In this document: positions 9,983-19,419 of the stretch, piece by piece
How the letters are laid out: every line of letters begins with the position of its first letter
Numbering within the stretch: the stretch's first letter is position 1
Source: Photobacterium halotolerans DSM 18316
GTDB taxonomy: Bacteria > Pseudomonadota > Gammaproteobacteria > Enterobacterales > Vibrionaceae
Length of the DNA: 55,974 nucleotides
Direction of reading: 5' to 3'
NCBI RefSeq assembly: GCF_000425165.1
Contig: NZ_KE384324.1
Span: forward strand, 1-55,974
The notes under the pieces: generated by a model
Databases searched by the model: none
What the model saw: only the letters and a program-made list of their open reading frames with translations
What the model was told of the DNA's origin: nothing
Made by a program: the position numbers and the translations under genes

Positions 9983-10555
9983 ATGACCTCACCACTCGCG
10001 CAATTTCTGGCCCTGCACGGTGCCGATCAGGCCACTGTCGATCAGGCACTGTCACTGGCCGAACCGTTAGAACTGCCTACCCGGCATGTGCTGATCAATC
10101 AGGGAGAACTGGCAACACAGGCGTATTTCCTGATTGATGGCCTGTGTCATGCCTGCTACATCACAGCAGACGGTAAAACCATCAGCAAAGATTTCTTCTG
10201 GGAACAGGATCTGCTGATTGGCTTTGAAAGCCTGCTGACCGAGGAGGGATCACCCTATCTGCTGGAAACCTTGTCACCCTGCCTGATTCAGGCCCTGCCA
10301 GCCGAGCTGATACTTCGCTGGCGCGATGACATGCCCGCCCTGTACATAGCGCTGGCCGAGAGGCAACTGCTGTTCCGGGAACAAAAAGAGCAGTTCATGC
10401 GTCTGTACAGCCCGGTACGACGCTACGCCCTGTTCACAGACAGCGTCGGTGAACTGGCAACCCACATCACAACGCCACAACTGGCGTCGTTTCTGAACCT
10501 GTCACTGAGTCAGCTGGACAGCCTGCAGCGCCACCTGGCCGCCTCGGGGAAATAA
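9983..10555 (+). CDS. Crp/Fnr-family transcriptional regulator
   Basis: A 190-residue protein with a cyclic-nucleotide-binding-like beta barrel in the first 115 residues (TRHVLINQGELATQAYFLIDG is a typical cNMP-fold run) and a C-terminal helix-turn-helix resembling the family's (TPQLASFLNLSLSQLDSLQ). It has no cysteine cluster for an Fe-S centre at the N terminus, so it is not Fnr. The usual cAMP-binding signature is not evident, so the effector is unknown. It is shorter than Crp (about 210). Neighbours cpdB and an acetyltransferase give no clear hint of targets. Confidence 0.75.
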   Translation: MTSPLAQFLALHGADQATVDQALSLAEPLELPTRHVLINQGELATQAYFLIDGLCHACYITADGKTISKDFFWEQDLLIGFESLLTEEGSPYLLETLSPCLIQALPAELILRWRDDMPALYIALAERQLLFREQKEQFMRLYSPVRRYALFTDSVGELATHITTPQLASFLNLSLSQLDSLQRHLAASGK

Positions 10556-10632
10556 ACGCCTATTGCGGTCTCTCACCGCGCATTTTATGCTGAGTGCCAG
10601 GCTATAAAAGCAGTAGTAAAAGGACGCAATCG

Positions 10633-11097
10633 ATGCAATGGCAATGCCTTCGCTTTGATCAGCTCAGCACTGATCAGCTTTATGACATCATGAAACTCAG
10701 GGTAGATGTGTTCGTGGTTGAACAGAACTGTCCGTATCCGGAACTCGACGGCCACGATAAAGCCCGGGATGTCCATCATTTAGTGGCTTATGACAATGGC
10801 ACTCTGATGGCTTATCTGCGGTTACTGCCGGCAGGCACTACCTACGATAATGTCAGTATCGGACGGGTGATCACCGCGCAAGCGGCGCGCGGCAAAGGGG
10901 TCGGAAATACCTTGCTCACGCAAGGACTGGCGTACGCAGAACAACTGTGGCCGGGGCAGGACATTGACATCGGCGCTCAGTCGCACTTGCAGAGTTATTA
11001 CGGGCGCTTTGGCTTTGAGCCAAGCTCGGACGAATATCTGGAAGACGGCATTCCCCATATTGATATGCGGCTGACGAAAAACCCGGCAACCGCCTGA
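10633..11097 (+). CDS. ElaA-family GNAT N-acetyltransferase
   Basis: A 154-residue GNAT protein of the ElaA type: the opening (LYDIMKLRVDVFVVEQNCPYPELDGHD) and the acetyl-CoA loop region GRVITAQAARGKGVGNTLL are diagnostic, and YYGRFGFEP follows near the end. The substrate is not known for the family. The ATG at 10633 is chosen because an AGGA lies nine bases upstream and the family's MxW start fits; a longer frame from 10594 would add 13 non-conserved residues. It converges on oapA with 8 bases between stop codons. Confidence 0.85.
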   Translation: MQWQCLRFDQLSTDQLYDIMKLRVDVFVVEQNCPYPELDGHDKARDVHHLVAYDNGTLMAYLRLLPAGTTYDNVSIGRVITAQAARGKGVGNTLLTQGLAYAEQLWPGQDIDIGAQSHLQSYYGRFGFEPSSDEYLEDGIPHIDMRLTKNPATA

Positions 11098-11105
11098 TCA
11101 ATCAG

Positions 11106-11819
11106 TTACTGGCCGCGGGCAAAACTACCGTCAGAGCGGCGGAAAAACATCACAGGATCGCCACCACGGCTCTCAATCTGCAGGGCATCCAGATCACCAT
11201 TGGCCAGTTGTTTGTAACGCAATAACTGGCCAGATTTAATGTCACTGAGCGGTTTGTCTTTGCCTTCAATCGCAGCAATAGCGTACAGATCAGTCAAAGG
11301 TAACGACTTGGCACGAAAGATGGTCGCCAACGTTTCACCTTTCTTGACTTCATAATTCATCCAGTTTTCTGCAGAAGCGGACTGCCGGGGCGTTGTCGTC
11401 GCCGAAGACGACGGCGATGTCACAGCAGTTTGCGAGGCCACGGGTTTTGCGTTTACCGGCCGAGGAGGCGATGCCGGCTCAGGACGCTGACCGACAGGCA
11501 AAGGCGCAGGCTCAAGCTCAGCCAGGTTCAGCGCCACTTCCTGACGCACGGGCTCGCTGCCGGGAATTGTTAGATCGGGTTCTGAAGCCGGCAGCAGAAA
11601 CAGGATAAGCACTACAGGGATCAGGATCATTAATGCTTTGCGATGAAAGCCCGGTAACTGCTGCCAGTAAGGCTGTACCCGCAGTCTGATTTTCTGCCAT
11701 TGTATCTGACCTGCTTCCCGCCAGTTCAGCTGGCTGAGCCGGGTTTTCCATTCTGTCAGCGACACCTGTGTCAGGGCCGGGGCCGATTTCTTCCGGTTAC
11801 GGCGTTTCGCTTGTCCCAT
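11106..11819 (-). CDS. OapA/YtfB-family cell-envelope protein
   Basis: A 237-residue single-pass inner-membrane protein. It has a basic cytoplasmic N terminus (QAKRRNRKK), a membrane segment at about 61-77, a Pro/Ser/Ala-rich periplasmic linker (80-148), and a C-terminal LysM-like OapA domain from about residue 152 (NYEVKKGETLATIF). E. coli YtfB has this plan, binds glycans and acts in cell division; Haemophilus OapA affects opacity and colonisation. It is divergent from fklB, the same arrangement as ytfB-fklB in E. coli, which supports the assignment. Confidence 0.85.
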   Translation of the reverse strand: MGQAKRRNRKKSAPALTQVSLTEWKTRLSQLNWREAGQIQWQKIRLRVQPYWQQLPGFHRKALMILIPVVLILFLLPASEPDLTIPGSEPVRQEVALNLAELEPAPLPVGQRPEPASPPRPVNAKPVASQTAVTSPSSSATTTPRQSASAENWMNYEVKKGETLATIFRAKSLPLTDLYAIAAIEGKDKPLSDIKSGQLLRYKQLANGDLDALQIESRGGDPVMFFRRSDGSFARGQ

Positions 11820-11904
11820 AACAACTACTCTCCATCACTCTGCGCCAAAACTTCAGGGTCACGCTTTGATGCGACCTCTGTTCACAAAAGTTTACCCCTG
11901 AGGG

Positions 11905-11933
11905 TTGAAACTGTTATCCTGCCCGCTTAATTC
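11905..11933 (+). promoter_or_regulatory. candidate fklB promoter
   Basis: TTGAAA (11905-11910), a 17-base spacer and TAATTC (11928-11933) precede fklB. The transcript would start near 11940, leaving a short leader that holds the AAAGAGA ribosome-binding site. Confidence 0.45.
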
Positions 11934-11956
11934 ACTCGACATAAAGAGACGACACT

Positions 11957-12577
11957 ATGTCTGACGTTAAACTAGATACAGTTGAAACTAAAGCGAGCTA
12001 CGGTATTGGTCTGCAAATGGGCCAGCAACTGGCTCAAAGTGGCCTGGAAGGCCTGAACGTTGCAGCCATTGCCAAAGGCATCGCGACCTCGCTGACTGGC
12101 GACATGCCAGAAATCGCTGTAGACGACATCAACGACGCACTGCGTGATCTGCACACCCGCGCTGAAGAAGCTCGTCAGGTACAAGCTCAAGCTGCCGCTG
12201 CTGAAGGCGAAGCCTTCCTCAAAGATAACGCACTGCGTCCAGAAGTAACAGTCACCGAATCTGGTCTTCAGTACGAAGTCCTGGTTGAAGGTAACGGCGA
12301 AACCCCAACGTCTGACAAGCAAGTACGTGTTCACTACCACGGCCAACTGACTGACGGCACTGTCTTCGACAGCTCAGTATCACGCGGTCAGCCAGCAGAA
12401 TTCCCGGTCACCGGCGTTATCGCGGGTTGGGTAGAAGCTCTGCAAATGATGCCTGTCGGTTCTAAGTGGAAACTGTATATTCCACAAAACCTGGCATACG
12501 GTGAGCGTGGCGCAGGTGCTGCCATCCCACCTTTCGCTGCACTTGTTTTCGAAGTTGAGCTGCTGGACATTCTGTAA
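11957..12577 (+). CDS. fklB: FKBP-type peptidyl-prolyl cis-trans isomerase FklB
   Basis: A 206-residue isomerase of the FKBP22/FklB type. An N-terminal helical dimerisation part (about 1-90) is joined by a long helix to a C-terminal FKBP domain (about 108-206) with [36 protein letters not shown] and the closing [15 protein letters not shown]. It has no signal peptide, so it is cytoplasmic. Codon use is strongly biased, suggesting high expression. Divergent from the oapA gene. Confidence 0.93.
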   Translation: MSDVKLDTVETKASYGIGLQMGQQLAQSGLEGLNVAAIAKGIATSLTGDMPEIAVDDINDALRDLHTRAEEARQVQAQAAAAEGEAFLKDNALRPEVTVTESGLQYEVLVEGNGETPTSDKQVRVHYHGQLTDGTVFDSSVSRGQPAEFPVTGVIAGWVEALQMMPVGSKWKLYIPQNLAYGERGAGAAIPPFAALVFEVELLDIL

Positions 12578-12593
12578 GTCCTGCCGCCCTTCT

Positions 12594-12622
12594 GAAAAAC
12601 GGTGCTTCGGCACCGTTTTTTT
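12594..12622 (+). terminator. intrinsic terminator of fklB
   Basis: AAAACGGTGC, a TTCG tetraloop, and GCACCGTTTTTTT form a strong stem with a T run, 17 bases after the fklB stop. Confidence 0.9.
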
Positions 12623-12750
12623 GTCTCATATCAGCAACATACCCTGACAATAACCTGACAGACACCCTCTTTTTTCTTTTCCAGACTACGCTTAGAGTAG
12701 CTTACGGCTTCCCCACGGGAAAATCTCATAACGATTCTAAGGAGAACACT

Positions 12751-13239
12751 ATGACCCGAGCTCTACTCCAACGCTGCTGGCTGGTTGCAATGCCATTACT
12801 GGCCAGTCTGGCGCTTAGCCCTGCCGCCCATGCTTTTAGCCTTTCCGACTTATTCGGCGGCGGTGACGATAAAATGGAAGCCCTGGCCGACAACCCCCTC
12901 GCCAGTATGCTGACCGATCAACTCGGTGTCAGCACTGAACAGGCAGCGGGTGGTGCCGGTGCACTGCTGTCCATGGCGGCCAGCCAGTTAAGCGGCGATC
13001 AGGCCACCGAGCTGACCAAGCTGATCCCAGGTTCAGAAAACCTGATGGACGCCATTCCTGCCGGACTGGGCGGCATGCTTAACAACATGGATGCCCTCGG
13101 CCCGGTCTTCACCGCATTAGGGTTAGATGCCGGTATGATCAGCCAGTTCGTTCCCATCATCACACAGTTTCTGGGCACCCAGGGCGCCAGTGCCGGGCTG
13201 ATTGATACCCTGACCAAAATCTGGACGCCAGCCAGCTGA
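12751..13239 (+). CDS. DUF2780 (VcgC/VcgE-type) secreted protein
   Basis: A 162-residue protein with a signal peptide (about 1-28, ending AHA). The mature part is rich in Gly, Ala, Leu and Met and matches the pattern of DUF2780 proteins first noted in Vibrio as VcgC/VcgE (LADNPLASMLTDQLGVSTEQAAGGAGALL). Function is unknown. A good ribosome-binding site (AAGGAGAAC) precedes the ATG. It stands alone between fklB and the cysJIH operon and ends in a shared terminator. Confidence 0.78.
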   Translation: MTRALLQRCWLVAMPLLASLALSPAAHAFSLSDLFGGGDDKMEALADNPLASMLTDQLGVSTEQAAGGAGALLSMAASQLSGDQATELTKLIPGSENLMDAIPAGLGGMLNNMDALGPVFTALGLDAGMISQFVPIITQFLGTQGASAGLIDTLTKIWTPAS

Positions 13240-13323
13240 CCAATAACCTGATACCGGGCAGCGAGCGTAACGATTTCACCTTTTTCGGCTGTCAGCCTCA
13301 GGTCAATTTTCTGATTACCAATA

Positions 13324-13358
13324 AAAAAAACCTGACCGGTTTCCCGATCAGGTTTTTT
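13324..13358. terminator. bidirectional terminator between DUF2780 gene and cysH
   Basis: AAAAAACCTGA pairs with TCAGGTTTTTT around a GC-containing loop. T runs exist on both strands, so it can end both the rightward DUF2780 transcript and the leftward cysJIH transcript. Confidence 0.85.
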
Positions 13359-13383
13359 ATTTCCACAATGTAAAGCTGTCGGA

Positions 13384-14145
13384 TTAGATACCTGAACCGT
13401 CGCTCTCTGCATCATCCTCATGCAGACCGCATTCCCGCTTCAGACCGAAGAAACGGGTTTCTTCTTCTTTCATTCCCGGCTCCCACTTCACTGTGGTGTG
13501 GACATCACCGACAGAACGATAGCCCTGGGCCAGCAAGGGATGATAAGGCAAATCGTATTTCAGCAGGTATTCATCAATGTCCTGCTCTGACCAATCGATC
13601 AGCGGCAGGAATTTGAATTTACCGTTCTGAATAGCCAGTACCGGCAAAGTCGCACGGGAGGACGACTGCTCCCGGCGCAGGCCAGAGAACCAGGTTTTCA
13701 CCTCCAGCTCTTCCAGTGCGCGGCGCATCGGCTCAACCTTGTTCATTTTGTTGTACTGCTTAATGCCATCAACGCCCTGAGTCCACAGCTGGCCGTAGCG
13801 TGCTTCCTGCCAGGCCGGACTGAGCTCTGAGCGGTACACTTTCAGATTCAGCGCCAGCCGCTCGGTCAGAAAGTCGACAAACTGATAGGTTTCAGGAAAC
13901 AGGTATCCCGTGTCCGTCAGAATCACAGGTACATTGGGTGACTCCTGAGTCACCAGATGCAGCATGACCGCAGACTGGATACCAAAACTGGAAGCCAGCG
14001 CAAAGTTGCCATCCAGAAATTCCAGCGCCCAGCGAACCCGCTCCTGGGCTGTCATCTGCTCCAGCTCGGCGTTAATTTCCGCCAGCTGAAGGATCTGCTC
14101 CACTTTGGTGGCACTCAGCAAATCCGCCAACGCATATTTAGGCAT
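13384..14145 (-). CDS. cysH: phosphoadenylylsulfate (PAPS) reductase CysH
   Basis: Reduces PAPS to sulfite and PAP using thioredoxin. A PP-loop-like region ([16 protein letters not shown]) is followed by the C-terminal ECGLHE motif at 238-243, whose Cys239 is the catalytic residue. The paired Fe-S cysteines of APS reductases (CC...CxxC) are absent, so PAPS is the substrate, consistent with cysC in the other operon. It is third in cysJ-cysI-cysH and overlaps cysI by 8 bases. Confidence 0.96.
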   Translation of the reverse strand: MPKYALADLLSATKVEQILQLAEINAELEQMTAQERVRWALEFLDGNFALASSFGIQSAVMLHLVTQESPNVPVILTDTGYLFPETYQFVDFLTERLALNLKVYRSELSPAWQEARYGQLWTQGVDGIKQYNKMNKVEPMRRALEELEVKTWFSGLRREQSSSRATLPVLAIQNGKFKFLPLIDWSEQDIDEYLLKYDLPYHPLLAQGYRSVGDVHTTVKWEPGMKEEETRFFGLKRECGLHEDDAESDGSGI

Positions 14146-15829
14146 AAAAATCCCTCACAGAGACTTCAACAGGGGCAATAATTCCGCTACGGATAGTAAA
14201 GTCACCAAAGCCTTCACCGTCCTCACGCTCTTTCGCCCAGCGGCCCACCAGTTGATCCAGTTCCGTCATAATTTCATCAACAGTGATATTTTCACGGTAC
14301 ATCTTAGGAATGCGTGTCCCGTTAATATTGCCGCCAAGGTGCAGGTTATAACGACCCGGGGCTTTACCCACCAGACCAATTTCCGCCAGCATGGCGCGTC
14401 CGCAGCCATTCGGACAGCCGGTCACACGCAAAATAACGTGCTCGTCTTTACCCAGGCCGTGTTTTTCCAGCAAGCCTTCAAAATCGGTGACGAATTCCGG
14501 CAAGAAACGCTCGGCTTCCGCCATCGCCAGCGGACAGGTCGGTAGCGACACACACGCCATTGAATTCTGGCGCTGCACGCTGACAGCGTCATCAATCAAG
14601 CCGTGATCGCGGGCGATCTTTTCGATCGTCGCTTTATCTTCTTTGGCCACACCGGCAATGATCAGGTTCTGGTTGGATGTCATGCGCAGATCCCCTTTGT
14701 GGATCTTGGCAATCTCAGCCACACCGGTTTTCAGCGGTTTACCCGGATAGTCCAGAATACGGCCGTTTTCAATGAACAGCGTCAGGTGGTATTTACCGTC
14801 GATGCCATCCACCCAGCCGATACGGTCACCGCGATCAGTAAACTCGTAAGGACGGCTGGCTTCAAAGGTAATGCCGGCGCGTTTCTCCACTTCCGCCTTG
14901 AAGACGTCAACACCCACACGGTCCAGGGTGTATTTGGTTTTCGCGTTCTTACGGTTTGAGCGGTTACCCCAGTCACGCTGAGTGGTCACCACCGCGGCAG
15001 CGACGTCCAGCGTTTTGTCCAGTGGCACGAAACCAAAATCATCGGCGCGACGCGGATAAGTCGCGGTATCACCGTGTGTCATGGCCAAACCGCCGCCCAC
15101 CAGCACGTTAAAGCCGATCAGCTGACCGTTCTCGGCAATGGCGACAAAGTTCAGGTCATTCGCATGCACGTCCACATCATTTTGCGGCGGAATCACCACT
15201 GTGGTTTTGAACTTACGCGGCAGGTAATTTGAACCCAGGATCGGCTCCTGATCCTGATGCCCTTCAATTTTTTCGCCATCAAGCCAGATTTCCGCATAAG
15301 CACGGGTCTGAGGCAGCAGATGTTCACTGATCTTCTTCGCCCAGTCATACGCCTGCTGGTGCAGTTCTGACTCGACCGGGTTAGAAGTACACAGCACGTT
15401 GCGGTTCACATCACCGGCGGTGGCAATCGAGTCAATGCCGTACTCGTTCAGAGTCTGGTGCATCAGCTTGATGTCCGGCTTGAGCACACCGTGGAACTGG
15501 AACGTCTGGCGGGTAGTCAGACGAATACTGCCATACATGGTTTTGTCTTGCGCGAATTTATCAATCGCCAGCCATTGTTCCGGCGTGATGATGCCCCCCG
15601 GCATACGGGCGCGCAGCATAACATTGTGCAAAGGTTCCAGTTTCTGCTTCTGGCGCTCAGGGCGGATATCGCGGTCATCCTGCTGATACATACCGTGGAA
15701 ACGGATCAGCTGGAAGTTATCAGCCGTAAAGCCACCGGTAATGCGGTCCTGCAGATCCTGCTCAATGGTCCCGCGCAGAAAGTTACTCTCGCGTTTCAGG
15801 CGTTCGTTATCGGACAGTTTCTCAGTCAT
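14138..15829 (-). CDS. cysI: sulfite reductase hemoprotein beta subunit CysI
   Basis: Binds siroheme and a 4Fe-4S cluster and reduces sulfite to sulfide with electrons from CysJ. The four cluster ligands are visible in [13 protein letters not shown] and [11 protein letters not shown] in the last third of the 563-residue protein. Two nitrite/sulfite reductase ferredoxin-like halves are present. The start overlaps the cysJ stop as TAATG, so subunit synthesis is coupled. Confidence 0.97.
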   Translation of the reverse strand: MTEKLSDNERLKRESNFLRGTIEQDLQDRITGGFTADNFQLIRFHGMYQQDDRDIRPERQKQKLEPLHNVMLRARMPGGIITPEQWLAIDKFAQDKTMYGSIRLTTRQTFQFHGVLKPDIKLMHQTLNEYGIDSIATAGDVNRNVLCTSNPVESELHQQAYDWAKKISEHLLPQTRAYAEIWLDGEKIEGHQDQEPILGSNYLPRKFKTTVVIPPQNDVDVHANDLNFVAIAENGQLIGFNVLVGGGLAMTHGDTATYPRRADDFGFVPLDKTLDVAAAVVTTQRDWGNRSNRKNAKTKYTLDRVGVDVFKAEVEKRAGITFEASRPYEFTDRGDRIGWVDGIDGKYHLTLFIENGRILDYPGKPLKTGVAEIAKIHKGDLRMTSNQNLIIAGVAKEDKATIEKIARDHGLIDDAVSVQRQNSMACVSLPTCPLAMAEAERFLPEFVTDFEGLLEKHGLGKDEHVILRVTGCPNGCGRAMLAEIGLVGKAPGRYNLHLGGNINGTRIPKMYRENITVDEIMTELDQLVGRWAKEREDGEGFGDFTIRSGIIAPVEVSVRDFYA

Positions 15830-17649
15830 TAGTACACATCCTTCTGGTAGCGTTTGGCTTTACGCAAATCATTCAAATACAGCTCGGCATCTGCGCGGCT
15901 CTTGCCGCCCTGCTGCTCAACAACAGTGATCAGTGCCTCATGCACATCTTTTGCCATCCGGTTGGCATCACCGCACACGTAAATATGTGCGCCGTCTTGC
16001 AGCCACTGCCAAACTTCTGCCGCATTTTCCAGAATACGGTGCTGGACATACACTTTCTCAGACTGATCGCGGCTGAAAGCCACATCCAGCTTGGTCAGAA
16101 TGCCGTCTTTCAGGTACTTCTGCCACTCCACCTGATACAGGAAGTCCTGAGTAAAAGTGCGGTCGCCAAAGAACAACCAGTTTTTGCCTTCAGCATCGCG
16201 GTTATCACGCTCCTGCACAAAAGCGCGGAAAGGCGCGATACCCGTGCCCGGACCGATCATGATCACCGGGGTATTATCATCTGCCGGCAGTTTGAAGTTA
16301 TTGTTATCTTCAACAAACACACGAACATTCGCGCCTTCTTCCAGACGGTGTGACAGGAAGCCGGAGGCACCGCCAAAGCGGCTTTCTTCGCCCTGCTGAT
16401 ATTCCACCAGACCGACAGTCAGATGCACTTCTTCACCCACTTCTTCCTGGCTGGACGCAATGGAGTACAGACGCGGCGTCAAACGGCGCAGCAGGCCTTG
16501 TAACTGCTCGGCGCTCAGCTGGGTTTTCTTCTCGGCAAAGACATCAATCACCTGAGTGTTCGCCGCGTACTCACGCAGCTTATCTTTGTCTTCCACCAGC
16601 TTCTGCAGTTTCTTGCTGCCAGACAGTTCAGCGAACTTGGTCACCAACTGGGGGTTAGAAGCCGTAATTTCGTATTTGTGAATCAGCGCCTCTTTCAGGC
16701 TGCAGGCTTGGCCGTCCACCTCAACGCTTTCATCACCGGACAGACCCACTTTCGCTGCCAGCGCTTCAGCCAGGGCAGGATCATTGTCATACCAGACGCC
16801 CAGCGCATCGCCCGGCTGATAAGTCAGGCCGGATTCACCGAGATCGATTTCCACATGGCGGACATCTTTACCGGAATCACGACCGGTAATTTTCTGGCTG
16901 ACCAGCAGCTCTGCCGCATACGGATTTTGCTTATTGTACTGAGACACAGCCGCCGTCGCGTTTTGCGCCACGTGCAGCTGAACCACTTCGGCATCATTGC
17001 CGCCCAGCAGCTCTTCCTTGATGGTCTCCAGCGCTTTGGCGCGCCACTCGGCGGCCGGGGCATCATAATCAACATCACAGTCGATACGATCGACAAACGG
17101 TTTGGCGCCCAGCTTACTGAGGTAGCTGTCAAAATCTTTGGCAGTCTGGCAGAAGAATTCATAGCTGGAATCCCCCAGGCCCAGCACGGCATAGTTCAGA
17201 TTCGGCAGCTTAGGCGCACGCTTGGACTGCAGGAATTCATGCAGCTCCATGGCGTCATCCGGCGCTTCACCCTCACCGTGAGTTGAAGCCACTATGATCA
17301 CGTGGGTTTCTTTGGCCAGGTTTTTGCCTTTGTAATCGCCAGAGGCAAACACGTCAGCCTGGATACCGGCCGCAACCGCTTCTTCCTTCAGCGCCTGAGC
17401 CACGCCTTTGGCGTTACCCGTCTGCGAGGCATAAATAATGGTAAGTTTGCCAGCCGGTTTCGCTGCCACAGCGGCGATCGGCTGACCGGCAGGCTGCTGG
17501 CCCGCCGTTTGGGTTTGACTTAATCCCCAGAAATAACCGCTAATCCACGCCAGTTGCTGTGGTGACAGCTCTGCGACTGTCTGTTGCAGCTGACCGATCT
17601 GCTGATCATTGAGAGGGCTGGCTAAAGCCGAGAGTTCCTTAAGTAACAT
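15829..17649 (-). CDS. cysJ: sulfite reductase flavoprotein alpha subunit CysJ
   Basis: NADPH-dependent diflavin reductase. It has a flavodoxin-like FMN domain (about 70-210, with [12 protein letters not shown] and [11 protein letters not shown]), a connecting and FAD-binding domain (RLYSIASSQ), and a C-terminal NADP-binding domain ([16 protein letters not shown]; end KRYQKDVY, the conserved family tail). It is 606 residues, of normal length. It is first in the leftward cysJIH operon with an AAGGGA ribosome-binding site. Confidence 0.97.
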   Translation of the reverse strand: MLLKELSALASPLNDQQIGQLQQTVAELSPQQLAWISGYFWGLSQTQTAGQQPAGQPIAAVAAKPAGKLTIIYASQTGNAKGVAQALKEEAVAAGIQADVFASGDYKGKNLAKETHVIIVASTHGEGEAPDDAMELHEFLQSKRAPKLPNLNYAVLGLGDSSYEFFCQTAKDFDSYLSKLGAKPFVDRIDCDVDYDAPAAEWRAKALETIKEELLGGNDAEVVQLHVAQNATAAVSQYNKQNPYAAELLVSQKITGRDSGKDVRHVEIDLGESGLTYQPGDALGVWYDNDPALAEALAAKVGLSGDESVEVDGQACSLKEALIHKYEITASNPQLVTKFAELSGSKKLQKLVEDKDKLREYAANTQVIDVFAEKKTQLSAEQLQGLLRRLTPRLYSIASSQEEVGEEVHLTVGLVEYQQGEESRFGGASGFLSHRLEEGANVRVFVEDNNNFKLPADDNTPVIMIGPGTGIAPFRAFVQERDNRDAEGKNWLFFGDRTFTQDFLYQVEWQKYLKDGILTKLDVAFSRDQSEKVYVQHRILENAAEVWQWLQDGAHIYVCGDANRMAKDVHEALITVVEQQGGKSRADAELYLNDLRKAKRYQKDVY

Positions 17650-17681
17650 GACACGACGATCCCTTTACATTGCGTAAGGGT

Positions 17682-17710
17682 AGATTAGCTACTCGACGAA
17701 ATAACAAGAA
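17682..17710 (-). promoter_or_regulatory. candidate cysJIH promoter
   Basis: On the minus strand TTCTTG (17710-17705), a 17-base spacer and TAATCT (17687-17682) precede cysJ by about 35 bases. Just upstream the strand reads repeated ATTCTTATC / ATTCTTTC (17706-17725), which resembles the A/T-rich half-sites bound by CysB. CysB control is expected for this operon but not proved by the sequence. Confidence 0.4.
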
Positions 17711-17815
17711 AGAATAGATAAGAATGTTTTATAACTTTTTGGAAGAGAAAAGCAGAAGGTAAGCAAATAAAGCGGCACCAAGACGCCCAATCCGGGGGAT
17801 CAAGCGCCGCGGCAT

Positions 17816-18049
17816 TCAGAAATGATCGGCAATACGTACCTGATGAAAACCCACTTCAAAGGCACGCTCAGTGGCTGTGTCTATGTCCCGGTAGCACTTT
17901 TCACTGCCAGAGCCGTCAGTCAGGGTGACAAAGCCACCACGGCGATGACGAAATTCGACCACCCAGCCGTTAGCCTGCAGTGAAGGCTCAATCACAGCTT
18001 CCACGATTTCGCTGTCCGCATATAAACGCTGTAACTCGGTAATTGTCAT
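17816..18049 (-). CDS. small hypothetical protein, about 77 residues
   Basis: I do not recognise a named family. The frame encodes a soluble, mixed alpha/beta protein (MTITELQRLYADSEIVEAVIEPSL at its start, then a basic GWVVEFRHRRGGFVTLTD and an acidic end). It could be a small ligand- or RNA-binding fold, but that is speculation. I chose the ATG at 18049 because the longer frame would need a GTG at 18076 without a ribosome-binding site. It has no cysteine cluster and no signal peptide. Codon use resembles its neighbours, so it is probably real. Confidence 0.6.
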   Translation of the reverse strand: MTITELQRLYADSEIVEAVIEPSLQANGWVVEFRHRRGGFVTLTDGSGSEKCYRDIDTATERAFEVGFHQVRIADHF

Positions 18050-18111
18050 CTGCCTGATTCCTGCATCAATGCCCACTTTAAAAATGGCCTATAACTCAGC
18101 AAACAGGCAAC

Positions 18112-18140
18112 AAAAAAGCCATGCGATTAGCATGGCTTTA
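18112..18140 (-). terminator. intrinsic terminator of the outer-membrane barrel gene
   Basis: On the minus strand AAAGCCATGC, a short loop and GCATGGCTTTTTTG form a strong stem with a T run, 20 bases past the stop of the gene at 18161. Confidence 0.88.
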
Positions 18141-18160
18141 GGTCAGCAGTGATAAACCGA

Positions 18161-18817
18161 TCAGAAATCGACTTCAACACCAGCAAAAAATCCGTCCAGC
18201 TTCACTTTGCTGCCGGCAGGATTATTAATCGCATCAAAATCGTAATCCATCACGCGGTATCCGCCACGCAGATTAAGATCGGCCGCCACCAAAGGAATGG
18301 TAAACTTCATACCGGCTTTGGCATCAAGTGTGCTGGTATCATCGAAGCTACCGACGTTACCTTCCGCAAATACCGTCAGCGGTGTCATAGGAATGCCAAC
18401 TTCAACATTACCGTAAACCGCCGGCTGCCACTCATCATCAAACATCTGCACGTGACCTTGCGCGTTGTACTCGCCGTCGCCGAATTTAATCAGAGACACA
18501 CCGACATCCACGGCAACCAGATCGTTATCCAGAATCTCGTAGTACAGAGTAAAGTCTGTTTGTTTAAATGCCACCGCATCCGCTTCTACATTGGCGTAAG
18601 CAATACGTGCGTTTGGAATCAGTGGAACAAAATGTTCAAACGATGCATAAAAAGACGGAATGGTTTTGTCGCCACCGTCCACTGTATCGTTAATTTCAGC
18701 GCTGCTCATCCAGGCATCCGCGCCTACTGTACCGCCCAGCAGCATGTCAGCCTGAGCAGGTACCGAAGCTGCAATTGCCACTGCTACGGCCACTGCTGAA
18801 AGCATGTTTTTTTTCAT
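18161..18817 (-). CDS. TIGR04219-type outer-membrane beta-barrel protein
   Basis: A 218-residue exported protein: signal peptide about 1-23 (ending AQA), then alternating beta strands and a C-terminal phenylalanine (GVEVDF), the signature for BAM-dependent outer-membrane insertion. The opening of the mature protein (DMLLGGTVGADAWMSS) and the IPNARIAYANVEAD segment match the family known only by that model number in marine gammaproteobacteria. Function is unknown. It has its own terminator and stands alone. Confidence 0.82.
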   Translation of the reverse strand: MKKNMLSAVAVAVAIAASVPAQADMLLGGTVGADAWMSSAEINDTVDGGDKTIPSFYASFEHFVPLIPNARIAYANVEADAVAFKQTDFTLYYEILDNDLVAVDVGVSLIKFGDGEYNAQGHVQMFDDEWQPAVYGNVEVGIPMTPLTVFAEGNVGSFDDTSTLDAKAGMKFTIPLVAADLNLRGGYRVMDYDFDAINNPAGSKVKLDGFFAGVEVDF

Positions 18818-18945
18818 TTCTGAGTCTCCGCTCTTTATAATTGTGCTTTAATTTTCTGCGCCAGACTATACCAGATGCTATGTAAGAAAACCGCATTTCA
18901 TCGCCGGGAATCAGGGATTTGGCTCAAGCTCACTTTTTGAACATG

Positions 18946-19197
18946 CTAATATTTGCGTCTATGCATATCACGGTGCCGCGACGAACGTATCGGCGACTCG
19001 CGACGTGCTCCGCGGTACAACCAGACAGCAACCGCAATCAAAATAATCCATGGCAGCAGTTTAATCACCACCCCCAATAAACCCGCCAGCGCCATTACCG
19101 CAAAACCGGCCGCTATCGCGATAACCATGCCCATCAGGCTGATCCCTGTCATGACCAGCACACCAGCAAACACCAGTAAAAATAAAAACTCGACCAT
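18946..19197 (-). CDS. pspG: envelope stress (phage-shock) protein PspG
   Basis: A small inner-membrane protein with two hydrophobic segments separated by a short loop (VEFLFLLVFAGVLVMTG and the AGLLGVVIKLLPWIILIAVAVWL region) and a basic C-terminal tail. The pattern and the IKLLPW motif match E. coli PspG (YjbO), an effector of the Psp response to proton-motive-force loss. It is adjacent to dusA, as in E. coli. I start at the ATG at 19197 with a GGAG site; the longer frame begins with GTG. A sigma-54-like promoter lies upstream. Confidence 0.85.
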   Translation of the reverse strand: MVEFLFLLVFAGVLVMTGISLMGMVIAIAAGFAVMALAGLLGVVIKLLPWIILIAVAVWLYRGARRESPIRSSRHRDMHRRKY

Positions 19198-19267
19198 TCC
19201 AATCTCTCCGCTCACATCCGCAGGGAACAGAACCCGTTCTGCCCCTTCCTGCTTTACTGCAAGTTAA

Positions 19268-19284
19268 CCGCAGGTTTCGGGCCA
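19268..19284 (-). promoter_or_regulatory. candidate sigma-54 promoter of pspG
   Basis: The minus strand reads TGGCCCG-AAAC-CTGCG, with the invariant GG (-24) and GC (-12) correctly 10 bases apart. Consensus is TGGCACG-N4-TTGCW. In E. coli pspG is driven by sigma-54 with the activator PspF, so the site fits. Transcription would start near 19256, about 60 bases before the start codon. It lies between the dusA terminator and pspG. Confidence 0.55.
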
Positions 19285-19325
19285 ACATTCAGCCATCAAA
19301 CAAACACTTATTTTTCAAGCAGATA

Positions 19326-19356
19326 CAAAAACGCCGCGTTATCAGCTCGCGGCGTT
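19326..19356 (-). terminator. intrinsic terminator of dusA
   Basis: On the minus strand AACGCCGCG and CGCGGCGTT pair around an 8-9 base loop and are followed by TTTTT. It separates dusA from pspG, so pspG needs its own promoter. Confidence 0.85.
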
Positions 19357-19419
19357 ACAGGCTAAGTTAGCAAATTTGACGATAACGAGTGGTTAAACTC
19401 ACTATATCTTGCAGGCTAA

